The notes: a model not told the origin generated them from the letters alone. Counted from the stretch's first letter, positions 1-8,782 are shown. The stretch: 64,000 nt of DNA from Martinezella lusitana (GCF_900094565.1 NZ_FMAF01000002.1:434001-498000), one strand, 5' to 3'. Made by a program: numbers and translations.

Positions 1-1251
1 TATCTCGCCAAGTCCGGCCTGCAGGCCGATCTTGACAAGCTCGGCTTCAATCTGGTCGGCTTCGGCTGCACCACCTGCATCGGCAATTCCGGCCCGCTGC
101 CGGCGCCGATCTCGAAGACGATCAACGACAAGGGCCTGATCGTATCAGGCGTCCTCTCCGGCAATCGCAACTTCGAAGGCCGCATTTCGCCTGATGTCCA
201 GGCAAACTACCTGGCCTCGCCGCCGCTCGTCGTCGCCTATGCGCTCGCCGGCTCGGTGCAGCTCGATCTGACCAAGGAGCCGCTCGGCGAAGACCAGAAC
301 GGCAAGCCGGTCTATCTCAAGGACATCTGGCCGACCTCGCACGAGATCCAGGAATTCATCCTGAAATACGTCACCCGCGAACTGTATGAATCCAAGTACG
401 CCGACGTCTTCAAGGGCGATGCCAACTGGCAGGCCGTGCAGGTTCCTCCGGGCCAGACCTATGCCTGGGACGACAACTCGACCTATGTGCAGAACCCGCC
501 TTACTTCGTCGGCATGGGCAAGACCGGCGCCGGCATTTCCGACATCAAGGGCGCCCGCGTTCTCGGCCTGTTCGGCGACAAGATCACCACCGACCATATT
601 TCCCCGGCCGGTTCGATCAAGGCTGCCTCGCCGGCCGGTTCCTACCTCATCGACCATGGCGTCGGCGTTGCCGACTTCAACCAGTACGGCACGCGCCGCG
701 GCAATCATGAAGTGATGATGCGCGGCACCTTCGCCAATATCCGCATCCGCAACCACATGCTCGGCCCGAACGGCAAGGAGGGTGGCTACACCATCCACTA
801 TCCGTCCAAGGAAGAGACCTCGATCTACGATGCGGCCATGCAGTACAAAGCCGAGGGCGTTCCGCTCGTCATCTTCGCCGGCGTCGAATACGGCAACGGC
901 TCGTCGCGCGACTGGGCTGCCAAGGGCACCAACCTGCTCGGCGCGCGCGCGGTGATCGCCCAGTCCTTCGAGCGCATCCACCGCTCGAACCTGGTGGGCA
1001 TGGGCGTCATCCCCTTCGTCTTCGAGGAGGGCACCACCTGGGCAACCCTTGGCCTTAAGGGCGACGAGATCGTCTCGATCGAGGGCCTGGAACATATCAA
1101 ACCGCGCGAGCGCAAGATCGCCAAGATCACCTATGGCGACGGCACGGTTCGCGACATCCCGATCATCTGCCGTATCGATACGCTGGATGAGATCATCTAC
1201 GTCAACAATGGCGGCATCTTGCAGACCGTTCTGCGCGATCTCGCTGCCTGA
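1..1251 (+). CDS. acnA: Aconitate hydratase, C-terminal part (5' end outside window)
   Basis: Aconitase interconverts citrate and isocitrate in the TCA cycle in the cytoplasm. The reading frame is open from the first base and encodes about 416 C-terminal residues; the family is about 890-900 residues long, so roughly half is present. Two cysteine ligands of the [4Fe-4S] cluster are visible at window residues 23 and 26 in FGCTTCIGNSGPLP. The C-terminal swivel domain carries DKITTDHISPAGSI near residue 193 and the conserved SSRDWAAKGTNLLGARAVI block with the substrate-binding SSRD near residue 300. The gene ends with TGA and is followed by a strong hairpin terminator. The AcnA/IRP type is favoured over AcnB because of the domain order and motifs. 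Nothing looks broken apart from the window edge. Confidence 0.97.
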   Translation, partial: YLAKSGLQADLDKLGFNLVGFGCTTCIGNSGPLPAPISKTINDKGLIVSGVLSGNRNFEGRISPDVQANYLASPPLVVAYALAGSVQLDLTKEPLGEDQNGKPVYLKDIWPTSHEIQEFILKYVTRELYESKYADVFKGDANWQAVQVPPGQTYAWDDNSTYVQNPPYFVGMGKTGAGISDIKGARVLGLFGDKITTDHISPAGSIKAASPAGSYLIDHGVGVADFNQYGTRRGNHEVMMRGTFANIRIRNHMLGPNGKEGGYTIHYPSKEETSIYDAAMQYKAEGVPLVIFAGVEYGNGSSRDWAAKGTNLLGARAVIAQSFERIHRSNLVGMGVIPFVFEEGTTWATLGLKGDEIVSIEGLEHIKPRERKIAKITYGDGTVRDIPIICRIDTLDEIIYVNNGGILQTVLRDLAA

Positions 1252-1284
1252 TAGGCCTGATAGGCTTTGAAGCCATGATTGCAT

Positions 1285-1318
1285 GCCGCCGGGGAAGTTT
1301 CCCGGCGGCGTCTTTTTT
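1285..1318 (+). terminator. Rho-independent terminator of acnA
   Basis: A perfect 9-bp stem, GCCGCCGGG pairing with CCCGGCGGC, encloses a short loop and is followed by TCTTTTTT. It lies 33 bp after the acnA stop codon. Confidence 0.9.
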
Positions 1319-1514
1319 CACGCTGATGTGTACGAGACGCGCGTTGTCGGGCCTTTGCCTCACCCCATCGTGACTTTGCGTCATCGCGCTAAACTATTAT
1401 CTCTTGTTTCAGATTTTTCGGGCTTGATACGGACTTGGCTGCCCCAGGGAGCGTGAGCGGTTTCGAGGTCTGCACGGGCAGACACTCTCGAATTTGAGAA
1501 AGAGGTACAAGGGA

Positions 1515-2258
1515 ATGCGCCTTCGATTTTCGGTTCCACTTCTGGCAGGCATCGCGCTGGCAAGTTCGCTGCATGCGCAGGAGGCTGCGAAGATCAAGGG
1601 CGTGGTCGAGCTTTTCACCGCGCAGGGCTGCGCCTCCTGTCCGCCCGCCGATGCGGCGTTCCGCAAGCTGATCCGCCAGGGCGACGTTGTGGCGCTCGCC
1701 TATCATGTTGACTACTGGAACTATCTCGGCTGGAGCGACACCATGGCGTCCAAGGACAATACGGCGCGCCAATATGCCTATGCCCGCGCGCTGGGCCGGA
1801 GCGGGGTCTATACCCCCCAGGCCGTCGTCAATGGCCGGGATCATATGAATGGTGCCGACCTCGGCGCAATCAATGTCAAGCTTGATGACTTCCAGCGTGG
1901 AGGCGAGGGGCTGATCGTGCCGGTGAATGCCGCCACGAAGGGCGACGAGCTTGAGATCAAGATCGGTGCTGGCCAGGGCAAGGCCAATGTGGTCGTCGTC
2001 TATTTCGACAAGGAACAGATGGTGGCTCCGAAGGGCGGCGAAAACAACGGCCAGCAGATTGCCTATATGCATGCGGTCTCCGATGTCGAAACCGTGGGCA
2101 TGTGGGATGGCAAGGCCATGAACATCGTCTTGCCCGCCAATGTGCTTGATAAAGCCGGCAGGAAAGGGCTTGCCGTTCTCCTGCAGGCTTCGACGCCTTC
2201 GGGTGATCCGGCCGCCATCATCGGGGCAACTGTCTTGACGATCGGCTCGGACGGCTGA
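1515..2258 (+). CDS. DUF1223 family secreted thioredoxin-fold protein
   Basis: The product is about 247 residues and belongs to the DUF1223 family, exported thioredoxin-fold proteins of proteobacteria with no settled function. A signal peptide is visible (basic MRLRF, hydrophobic stretch, cut after LHAQ). The mature protein starts with VELFTAQGCASCPPAD, which contains a CxxC pair at residues 39 and 42 as in redox-active thioredoxins. YHVDYWNYLGW follows, another family hallmark. The ATG at 1515 has AGAGG 9 bp upstream and places the signal peptide at the N-terminus; an in-frame TTG at 1494 is less likely. The gene follows the acnA terminator, so it probably has its own promoter. A periplasmic disulfide or redox role is inference. 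Confidence 0.85.
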   Translation: MRLRFSVPLLAGIALASSLHAQEAAKIKGVVELFTAQGCASCPPADAAFRKLIRQGDVVALAYHVDYWNYLGWSDTMASKDNTARQYAYARALGRSGVYTPQAVVNGRDHMNGADLGAINVKLDDFQRGGEGLIVPVNAATKGDELEIKIGAGQGKANVVVVYFDKEQMVAPKGGENNGQQIAYMHAVSDVETVGMWDGKAMNIVLPANVLDKAGRKGLAVLLQASTPSGDPAAIIGATVLTIGSDG

Positions 2259-2284
2259 GTGGCTTTTCCCACATCAGCCTGAAA

Positions 2285-2365
2285 GCTCTCCGTTTCGGCT
2301 AGCGCCGAAAAGCTCCCTATTTCGGCTGGTGCCAAAAAGGTCCCTATTTTGGCTGCCGCCAAAAA
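2285..2365. repeat. Three tandem 27-bp units, each a small hairpin
   Basis: Units 2285-2311, 2312-2338 and 2339-2365 abut exactly with a period of 27. Each holds a (T)TTCGGC or TTTTGGC arm and a complementary GCCGAAA or GCCAAAA arm around a 3-4 nt loop. In the second and third units base changes are partly compensated, for example TTTTGGC with GCCAAAA, as expected if the hairpin matters. The minus strand of the array reads as a 9-residue peptide repeat, but no plausible gene encloses it. Confidence 0.85.
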
Positions 2366-2426
2366 GGGGAGGTGCCCGGCGAGGACGCATTCGGGGCTGG
2401 GGTTTAATCGATGCGCCCCGGCCGGG

Positions 2427-2452
2427 CCGTTTGGCGCGGCGGCGCCAAACGG
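2427..2452. repeat. Perfect 11-bp inverted repeat, 4-nt loop
   Basis: CCGTTTGGCGC pairs perfectly with GCGCCAAACGG around a GGCG loop. No T-run follows on either strand, so it is not a classic terminator. It could be an RNA structural element or a protein site. Confidence 0.7.
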
Positions 2453-2617
2453 CTGACTATAATTCTTGTAAATTAGGCGTCGTTTTGACTGAAATGCGGC
2501 GCTGCCAAGATGCTTTCCCGCGCCGAAAAGAAATTGTGAGCGGCCAGGTGTCTTGCAATTTGAAGCGGCTGAGGCAAACTGTCATTCTCTTGTCATGAGA
2601 TAGCCCTTGGGGGATTG

Positions 2618-3019
2618 ATGACTGATCAGCCGGATTTGCGACATAGCGAAAGCCGCTCCGTCGATACCACCACCTCCGTCGTTGTTGATCTCAGGGAATA
2701 CAAACAGAGCAGGGATCCGATACCGGTGACCTTTCATCGCCGGGAGCTCGACGCCATTTTGTGGATCTACGGCCGCATGGTCGGCGAGGGCGAGTGGCGG
2801 GACTACGCAATCGATCATCTCAAGGACAAGGCGGTTTTCTCCGTCTTCAAACGCTCCGGCGAGATGCCGCTCTTCCGTATCGAAAAGAACCCGAAGCTGG
2901 CCGCCAAGCAGGGCGCCTTCTCGGTGGTCAGCACCAGCGGCATGATCCTGAAACGCGGGCATGACCTGAGCCAGGTGTTGAAGGTTTTCGACAAGCAATT
3001 GAAGCTGGTGGAGAAATAG
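2618..3019 (+). CDS. DUF2794 domain-containing protein
   Basis: The product is a 133-residue cytoplasmic protein. It matches the alphaproteobacterial DUF2794 family by its VDLREYKQ opening, the central TFHRRELDAILWIYGRMVGEGEWRDYAIDHL region and the C-terminal FSVVSTSGMILKRGHDL. There are no signal peptide or membrane segments. The function is unknown. The ATG at 2618 has a GGGGGA tract just upstream; a TTG at 2615 in the same frame would add one residue. It is convergent with the GNAT gene downstream. Confidence 0.85.
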   Translation: MTDQPDLRHSESRSVDTTTSVVVDLREYKQSRDPIPVTFHRRELDAILWIYGRMVGEGEWRDYAIDHLKDKAVFSVFKRSGEMPLFRIEKNPKLAAKQGAFSVVSTSGMILKRGHDLSQVLKVFDKQLKLVEK

Positions 3020-3039
3020 TTTCCCTGAATTGACGGTGG

Positions 3040-3114
3040 GGCATGAGGATAGTGCGGCCCCCTCTGTCCCGAAGTGACCGAGGGGGTATCAGAGGCTCGG
3101 CATACGGATAGTGC
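3040..3114. repeat. Pair of 16-bp direct repeats flanking a GC-rich hairpin
   Basis: GGCATGAGGATAGTGC (3040-3055) and GGCATACGGATAGTGC (3099-3114) match at 14 of 16 bases. Between them CCCCCTC (3058-3064) can pair with GAGGGGG (3080-3086). The block sits between convergent genes and may act as a weak bidirectional end structure, but there is no T-run. Confidence 0.5.
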
Positions 3115-3671
3115 TACCCGCCGAACAACGTCCCAGGATAAACCGACGGATCCGGATCGGTATCCGCACCATCGCCCAACGCCTTTTGCATCAGCATGGT
3201 ATCCAGCCATCGTCCGTGCTTGTAGCCGGTGCCCTTCAGTAACCCTACCTCGGTGAAGCCTGCGGCGCGATGCACGGCGACGGAGGCCGGATGTGCTCCG
3301 CCGATGACGGCGATCATCTGGCGGAAGCCGAGCGTCTGGCAGCTCTCCACCAAGGCGTCCAGCAGCAGCCTGCCGACGCCCCGCCCGCGGGCTTCCGGGG
3401 CAAGATAGATCGAATCCTCCACCATCCAGCGATAGGCCGGCCGCGTGCGGAACGCCGAGGCATAGGCATAGCCGAGGAATGCGCCGCCCTCGTCTTCGGC
3501 GACGATGTAGGGATAGCCCTTCTCCCGGATTGCCTGAAAGCGGTCTGCCATCTCCTCATCGCTCGGCGGCGTGATCTCGTAGCTCGCCGTGCCGTTCAGG
3601 ACGGAATCGCGGTAGATGGCGGTGATGTGCGGAAGGTCGTCTGGAGTTGCGCTGCGAAGGCTGACGGACAT
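3114..3671 (-). CDS. GNAT N-acetyltransferase, phosphinothricin acetyltransferase-like
   Basis: The product is a 185-residue GNAT-fold acetyltransferase that transfers acetyl from acetyl-CoA to a small amine. It resembles the Pat/Bar/YncA branch: the N-terminus reads IRxATxDDLPHITAIY-like, YEITPPSDEEM follows, and YPYIVAEDEGGAFLGYAYASAFR precedes the acetyl-CoA loop RGRGVG at residues 95-100. The C-terminal VAVHRAAGFTEVGLLKGTGYKHGRWLDTMLMQKAL motif region is typical of this branch. The true substrate (methionine sulfoximine, phosphinothricin or another amine) cannot be read from sequence. It is transcribed away from the YccA-like gene upstream, beyond a terminator. Confidence 0.85.
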   Translation of the reverse strand: MSVSLRSATPDDLPHITAIYRDSVLNGTASYEITPPSDEEMADRFQAIREKGYPYIVAEDEGGAFLGYAYASAFRTRPAYRWMVEDSIYLAPEARGRGVGRLLLDALVESCQTLGFRQMIAVIGGAHPASVAVHRAAGFTEVGLLKGTGYKHGRWLDTMLMQKALGDGADTDPDPSVYPGTLFGG

Positions 3672-3737
3672 GTGCTTCTATTGCCTGATCTGGGATTTTG
3701 AACGTCGATATCAAATCGCAGAGCCGGCAGCCAGGCA

Positions 3738-3765
3738 AATAAAAAAGGCGGCCGAAGCCGCCTTT
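3738..3765 (-). terminator. Rho-independent terminator of the Bax-inhibitor-like gene
   Basis: AAAGGCGGC and GCCGCCTTT form a 9-bp stem with a 4-nt loop. On the minus strand it is followed by TTTTTTATTT, so it ends the gene at 3791-4531. Confidence 0.88.
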
Positions 3766-3790
3766 CCGATGAGTTGTTCAAACCGTGCAA

Positions 3791-4531
3791 TTAGCGGCGG
3801 TTGCCCATGAACTGCAGCAGGAACATGAACAGGTTGATGAAGTCCAGGTAGAGCGACAGGGCGCCCATGATGGCCTTGCGGCCGGCCACGGTCGCATCGT
3901 CGGCGGTGTAGTACATTTCCTTGATCCGCTGCGTATCGTAGGCGGTGAGGCCTGCGAAGATCAGCACGCCGATCACGGAGATCGCGAACTGCAAGGCGGA
4001 CGAAGCCAGGAAGATGTTGACGAGCGAGGCGATGATCAGGCCGAAGAGACCCATCATCATGAACGAGCCCATCGCAGAGAGATCACGCTTCGTCGTGTAG
4101 CCGAAGAGCGACAGCGCGCCGAAGGAGGCGGCGGTCACGAAGAAGGTTTGCACGACGCTCTGGCCGGTGTAGATGATGAAGATCGACGACAGCGACAGGC
4201 CCACCAGCGCGGCATAGACCCAGAAGGTCGTCGTCGCGGCGGCTACGCTCATGCGGTTGATCCTGAAGCTCAGGAAGAAGACCATTGCCAGCGGAGCGAA
4301 GATCACCACCCACTTCAGCGGGCTCAGATAGATCGCCTGACCGAAGGTCGTGATCTGTCCGTTGGCGAAGGCGAGGGTGAAGGAGAGATAGGCGGCAACA
4401 CCCGTGATCGCCAGACCCAGCGCCATCAGGTTATAGACCTTGAGCATGTAAGCTCGAAGGCCTTCGTCTATCATCGCACCGGATTGCGCACCGCTCTGCG
4501 CCCGGTTTTGGTAGTTGCGAAAGTCAGCCAT
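3791..4531 (-). CDS. Bax inhibitor-1 / YccA family integral membrane protein
   Basis: The product has 246 residues with about seven hydrophobic segments after a short polar N-terminus (MADFRNYQNRAQ). Family hallmarks are YMLKVYNLMALGLAITG in the first segment, the long run of transmembrane helices, and the C-terminal FAGLTAYDTQRIKEMYY containing the acidic residue implicated in calcium leak in BI-1 relatives. In bacteria such proteins are inner-membrane channels or modulators of membrane proteolysis; the precise role here is unknown. The ATG is preceded by AGAGGAAAAC. The gene is single, with its own terminator. Confidence 0.9.
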   Translation of the reverse strand: MADFRNYQNRAQSGAQSGAMIDEGLRAYMLKVYNLMALGLAITGVAAYLSFTLAFANGQITTFGQAIYLSPLKWVVIFAPLAMVFFLSFRINRMSVAAATTTFWVYAALVGLSLSSIFIIYTGQSVVQTFFVTAASFGALSLFGYTTKRDLSAMGSFMMMGLFGLIIASLVNIFLASSALQFAISVIGVLIFAGLTAYDTQRIKEMYYTADDATVAGRKAIMGALSLYLDFINLFMFLLQFMGNRR

Positions 4532-4727
4532 GTTTTCCTCTTTTAAGCTCCGATGTGAGTACGGTGTCGGGCCTTCCAGGCCCAGGCGCCGCTGCGGAGC
4601 TCCAGCATGCCTGCACAGAATATGAGGCTTTCATGCCTTATACACAAGGGTCTAGCTGTTGGCGCCGTGTTAAATCGGCGTAATATCGGGCGGCTTTCGC
4701 GGCGTTCGGTTAATCCGCGAAGGCGAT

Positions 4728-7274
4728 TCACAGTTCGCGCAGAACGGGCGCCGCCTTCTGGCCGAGGATGCGCCAGGTGCCGATCAGACCGATGCCGACC
4801 GTCAGCACCAGGGCGATGATGAGCGTGGAGAAAGCGACATCGGGCATGAAGGTCGAGGGCAGGTGCATGATGCGGCTGACGATGTACCAGGCGGAGACGG
4901 AGCCGGCGATCAGCGCGAAGACGGCGGTTGCCGAACCGAGGATCAGATATTCGTAGCTGAAGGCACGGATCAACATTGCCCGCGTCGCGCCGAGCGTCTT
5001 GAGGATGACCGCATCATGGGTGCGGGCGCGATTGCCGGCGGCAAGCGCGCCGGCGAGCACCAGCACGGACGCGATAAGCGCGACCGAGGCGGCGGCGCGG
5101 ATGGCGGTGGCGAGCTGTCCCACAAGCGTATTGACGACATCGAGGGCATCCTTGACGCGGACGCTGGTGATGGTCGGATAGGCGTTGGTGACTTTCCTCA
5201 GGATCGCCGCCTCCTGCGCCGAGGTGGCGGAGGCATCGGTAAGGGTTGCCAGCCACGCATGCGGGGCTCCCTTGAAGGTGTTGGGCGAGAAGATCATCAC
5301 GAAGTTGATCGACAGCGACTGCCATTGCACCTTGCGGAAGCTGGCGATCTTTGCCGTCACGTTGCGGCCGAGGACATTGACGGTCACCTTGTCGCCGATC
5401 TTCAGGCCGAGCGCCTTGCCTTCATCGTTGGAAAAGGAGACCAGCGGCTCGCCGCTATAATCCTTGTCCCACCACTGCCCTTCGGTAAGGGCGGCGTTTT
5501 CGGGCAAGGTCTCGGCATAGGTGATGCCGCGGTCGCCGCGCAACACCCATTGTCCGGCCGCCGGCACCTTCATTTTCGTGACATCCTCGCCGTTGAAGGC
5601 GACGATCCGGCCGCGCAGCATCGGCGCCTCGACGAGCTTGCCCTTGGGGTCCTCGTTGAGGACGATCTTGCGGAAGCCCTCGAGTTCCGGTCCCTGTATA
5701 TCGACGAAGAAGAAATTCGGCGCCTTTTCGCTCATGCGTCCGGTCAGCTCGTGGCGCATGTTGCCGTCGATCAACGTCAGGGTCACCAGAAGCGCCAGGC
5801 CGAGGCCGAGCGACAGCACGACGGAACCCGTGAGCGCGCCGGGCCGGTGGATATTGCCGATCGCAAGCCGCAGGGCCGGCGAGCGCACACGCGGGCTGCG
5901 GCGGGCGAGCCAGGAGAGGAGTGCGGCGACCACGCGCAGCACGACGAAGGCGGCGGCGATGGAGACGACGAAGACGATGGCGATGAAGCGATCATAGGCG
6001 GTGACGATCGCGAGAGCCGCAAGAGCCGCCATCAGCACGCCGGCGGCGAGCAGATAGGGCCAGCCGGGCAGGCGGCGCGCTTCAAAGCCCTGTTCGCGGA
6101 AAAGTGCCGTCGCCGGCACCTCGCGGGCGTGGCCGAGCGGCGGAATGGCAAAGGCAAGCGTCGTCAGCAGGCCGAAGAGGGCCGCCAGCATCAAGGGGCC
6201 GGGATAGAGCCGCGGTGCAGTCGATATGGGTAGGAATTCCGCCATGAATTGCGAGGCGACCAGCGGCGCGATGGCGCCGAGGACAAGGCCGACGGCAACA
6301 CCGGCGAGCGCAATGACGGCAATCTGGATGAGATAGATCAGCACCACGACGAAGGCCGGGGCGCCCAGGCATTTGAAGGTGGCGATGGTGGTGCGCTTCG
6401 AATCGAGGAAGGCGCGCACGGCATTGGCGACGCCGACGCCGCCGACGATGAGAGCCGCCAATCCCACCAATGTCAGGAACTGCGAGAAGCGGGTGATGTT
6501 GTCGGCAAGCTCGGGTGCGGCGCGGCTGCTGGTGCGGATCGACCAGCCGGCCTGCGGGAAGGCGGCATTGGCGCGATCGCCGAGGTTGCGCAGCCCGGTC
6601 GCGGGATCGTCCATGCGGATCCTGTAGGCCTGCTCGACGAGGCTGCCAGTGGTGATCAGGCCGGAGGCGGCCAAGGCATCGCGGCTGGTGAGCAGACGGG
6701 GGGCGAAGCCGAAGCCTTCGGAGACGGCATCCGGCTCATTCGTGATGGTGCCGGTGATGTGGAGCTTTGTATTGCCCAGCAGCAGATCGCTGCCAACCTT
6801 GAGGTTCAAACGCTCAAGCAGGAGGGGAGCGACGACGGCGCCATAGGCGCCATCCTTGACGGCAAGCAGGGTCGATAGCGGCTGATCGGGATCGGCTTGA
6901 AAGGTGCCATAGAGCGGATAGGCGTCATCGACCGCCTTGACCTCGACCAGCGCCTGGTCGGAGCCGTCGGGCAGGCGGGACATGGAACGCAAGCTGGTGG
7001 AGCGGGAGAGCTTGCCGAGGCCTTGGAGATAGGCCAGTTCCTCAGGGCTTGCCTCGCGATTGCGCAGCTCGAAGCGGGCGTCGCCGGCCAGAAGCGACTG
7101 GCCCTGCGTCGAGATGGCATCGGTGATCGAGCGGGATACGGAGTTGACGGCGGCGATGGCGCCGGTGCCGAGCGCGATGCAGGCGAGGAAGATATAGAAG
7201 CCGCCAAGACCGCCGCGCAGTTCGCGCAAGGCAAGGCGGAAGGCGAGCGTCAGGCGCATCCCCGCCATGTTCAT
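4728..7274 (-). CDS. ybbP: FtsX-like ABC transporter permease (YbbP type)
   Basis: The product is an 848-residue permease with the duplicated FtsX/MacB-type layout: one transmembrane helix near residues 20-45, a large periplasmic domain, a block of helices around 255-440, a second large soluble domain and a terminal three-helix block. The opening TLAFRLALRELRGGLGGFYIF is typical of YbbP proteins. It overlaps the ATPase gene ybbA by four bases (ATGA), so the two are translationally coupled. Together with the divergent tesA this is the classic tesA-ybbA-ybbP neighbourhood known from E. coli. Export of lipophilic or toxic products is suspected from the context, but the substrate is unknown. Confidence 0.92.
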   Translation of the reverse strand: MNMAGMRLTLAFRLALRELRGGLGGFYIFLACIALGTGAIAAVNSVSRSITDAISTQGQSLLAGDARFELRNREASPEELAYLQGLGKLSRSTSLRSMSRLPDGSDQALVEVKAVDDAYPLYGTFQADPDQPLSTLLAVKDGAYGAVVAPLLLERLNLKVGSDLLLGNTKLHITGTITNEPDAVSEGFGFAPRLLTSRDALAASGLITTGSLVEQAYRIRMDDPATGLRNLGDRANAAFPQAGWSIRTSSRAAPELADNITRFSQFLTLVGLAALIVGGVGVANAVRAFLDSKRTTIATFKCLGAPAFVVVLIYLIQIAVIALAGVAVGLVLGAIAPLVASQFMAEFLPISTAPRLYPGPLMLAALFGLLTTLAFAIPPLGHAREVPATALFREQGFEARRLPGWPYLLAAGVLMAALAALAIVTAYDRFIAIVFVVSIAAAFVVLRVVAALLSWLARRSPRVRSPALRLAIGNIHRPGALTGSVVLSLGLGLALLVTLTLIDGNMRHELTGRMSEKAPNFFFVDIQGPELEGFRKIVLNEDPKGKLVEAPMLRGRIVAFNGEDVTKMKVPAAGQWVLRGDRGITYAETLPENAALTEGQWWDKDYSGEPLVSFSNDEGKALGLKIGDKVTVNVLGRNVTAKIASFRKVQWQSLSINFVMIFSPNTFKGAPHAWLATLTDASATSAQEAAILRKVTNAYPTITSVRVKDALDVVNTLVGQLATAIRAAASVALIASVLVLAGALAAGNRARTHDAVILKTLGATRAMLIRAFSYEYLILGSATAVFALIAGSVSAWYIVSRIMHLPSTFMPDVAFSTLIIALVLTVGIGLIGTWRILGQKAAPVLREL

Positions 7275-7981
7275 GCGATGGCCGCCTGATTGACGCGCGA
7301 CGGAGCGCTATCCTTCTCGATTTCGCCTGATCGTACGCGGATCTGGCGCGAGCAGCGGGCGGCAAGCGCCGGGTCGTGGGTGACGAGCAGCATGGTGGTG
7401 CCGCGCTCGGCCTGCTGGGCAAAGAGCAGGTCGGCAATCTGCCGGCCGGTATCCGTGTCGAGATTGCCCGTCGGTTCGTCGGCGATGAGGACGGCAGGCG
7501 AGGGCGCAAGTGCGCGGGCAATCGCCACGCGCTGCTGCTCGCCGCCGGAAAGCTGGCCGGGATAGTGATTGAGCCGCTCTCCCAAACCGACCGCCTGCAG
7601 CTCCCGCCGGGCGATGTCGAAGGCGTCTCTGTTGTTGGCGAGTTCCAGAGGCACGGCAACGTTTTCCAGCGCCGTCATGTTGGCGATGAGATGGAAGGAT
7701 TGGAAGACGATGCCGATATTGCGGCCGCGGAAATCGGCGATGCGGTCTTCGCTCAGGCTATGCAGAGGCGTGTCGCGGATCAGCAATTCGCCGCTGTCGA
7801 GCTTTTCGAGGCCGGCCAGCACCATCAGCAGCGTCGACTTGCCGGAACCGGAAGGGCCGACGATACCCACGGCCTCGCCCTCCATGACGGTGAGGTCGAT
7901 GCCCTTCAGCACATGGACGGAGGCGGCAGCACTGCCGAGCGTCAAATCCGCCTTCTTCAGCTCGATGATGGTTTTTGCCAA
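7271..7981 (-). CDS. ybbA: ABC transporter ATP-binding protein (YbbA type)
   Basis: This 236-residue ATPase energises the YbbP permease. It has a complete nucleotide-binding domain: Walker A GPSGSGKST at 42-50, Q-loop glutamine near 94, signature LSGGEQQRVAIARAL starting at 144, Walker B VLIADEPTGNLD at about 164-175 and the switch histidine in LLVTHD. It belongs to the LolD/MacB-like subfamily. The next gene, ybbP, starts within its stop codon. The start codon faces tesA across a spacer of about 80 bp that must hold both promoters. Confidence 0.94.
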   Translation of the reverse strand: MAKTIIELKKADLTLGSAAASVHVLKGIDLTVMEGEAVGIVGPSGSGKSTLLMVLAGLEKLDSGELLIRDTPLHSLSEDRIADFRGRNIGIVFQSFHLIANMTALENVAVPLELANNRDAFDIARRELQAVGLGERLNHYPGQLSGGEQQRVAIARALAPSPAVLIADEPTGNLDTDTGRQIADLLFAQQAERGTTMLLVTHDPALAARCSRQIRVRSGEIEKDSAPSRVNQAAIA

Positions 7982-8063
7982 TGCGAACGCCCTATATATC
8001 AGAGAACATCAGAGATAGTGGCGGGCGCAAATTGGCCCGGACAGCGAATTTAGGAAATTGATC

Positions 8064-8714
8064 ATGAGTTTTAAAGTTGCTGCGTTTCACTTCGCTGTCA
8101 TCACTTTCGGTCTTTTGTTTGGCGCTGTGGATGCCGCCGAGGCGCGGACCATCCAGCTCGTCGGATTGGGCGACAGCCTGATGGCCGGTTATCAACTGCC
8201 GCCGGGCGACGGCTTTCCCGCCAAACTGGAGGCGGCGCTGAAGGCCAAGGGGCTTGATGTGGCTGTCGCCGATGCCGGCGTATCGGGCGACACGACATCC
8301 GGCGGGCTTTCCCGCGTGGACTGGTCCGTGACCGATGGCACGGACGGGGTGATTCTCGAGCTCGGCGCCAATGACGCCCTGCGCGGCATTCCACCGGAAC
8401 AGACGGAAAAGAATCTCGAAACGATGATCGGTCAGCTCAAGCAGCGAAAGATCCCGGTTCTCCTCGTCGGCATGCTGGCACCGCCGAACATGGGGGCGGA
8501 TTATGCCGAGAAGTTCAATCCGATCTACAAGCGCCTGGCCGACAAATATCAGCTCGCGCTCTATCCGTTTTTCCTCGACGGCGTGGCCACGCATGCGGAT
8601 TTGCAGCTGTCCGACGGCATGCATCCGAATCCTAAGGGCGTCGATGTAATGGTCGAGCGCATTCTGCCAGCTATTGTCACTTTCGTAGGGATGATTGACG
8701 CAGGTGCGAAATAG
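8064..8714 (+). CDS. tesA: GDSL-type arylesterase / acyl-CoA thioesterase I (TesA-like)
   Basis: The product is a 216-residue SGNH hydrolase with an N-terminal signal peptide, so it is probably periplasmic. The catalytic serine is in GLGDSLMAGYQ (Ser39), the block II glycine in DAGVSGDTTSGG, the block III asparagine in ELGANDALRG, and the catalytic Asp-His pair in SDGMHPNPKGV. E. coli TesA has esterase, thioesterase and lysophospholipase activity; which is used here is not known. The ATG at 8064 has AGGA 8 bp upstream and gives a proper signal peptide; the TTG at 8058 is a poorer choice. The divergent ybbAP neighbours support the assignment. Confidence 0.93.
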   Translation: MSFKVAAFHFAVITFGLLFGAVDAAEARTIQLVGLGDSLMAGYQLPPGDGFPAKLEAALKAKGLDVAVADAGVSGDTTSGGLSRVDWSVTDGTDGVILELGANDALRGIPPEQTEKNLETMIGQLKQRKIPVLLVGMLAPPNMGADYAEKFNPIYKRLADKYQLALYPFFLDGVATHADLQLSDGMHPNPKGVDVMVERILPAIVTFVGMIDAGAK

Positions 8715-8782
8715 GTGCTTGCACCGACTGCAAATGCGTGATTCCCTACTTATACCTGCAAGAGATTCGGGGAGTGCTCGTG

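Larger units (their letters stand above)
2259..2617. other. Intergenic spacer holding a tandem repeat and a hairpin
   Basis: This 359-bp spacer between the DUF1223 and DUF2794 genes has no convincing gene. It carries three tandem 27-bp units (2285-2365) and a perfect 11-bp-stem hairpin (2427-2452). Short frames on both strands here encode only low-complexity or repeat-derived peptides. Confidence 0.7.

Noticed and set aside
145..1284. Long minus-strand ORF (379 codons) opposite acnA
   Set aside because: It is a shadow of the GC-rich codon pattern on the acnA coding strand; it has no recognisable domain and overlaps a certain gene fully.
2063..2362. Minus-strand ORF of 99 codons reading through the 27-bp repeats
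   Set aside because: The repeated 9-residue peptide follows from the tandem array, and the frame overlaps the end of the DUF1223 gene with no supporting homology.
2329..2598. Plus-strand ORF of 89 codons in the repeat spacer
   Set aside because: It starts within the tandem repeat and has no recognisable domain; composition is non-coding-like.
4863..6233. Plus-strand ORF of 456 codons inside ybbP
   Set aside because: Arg-, Gly- and Asp-rich shadow frame with no motifs opposite a well-supported permease.
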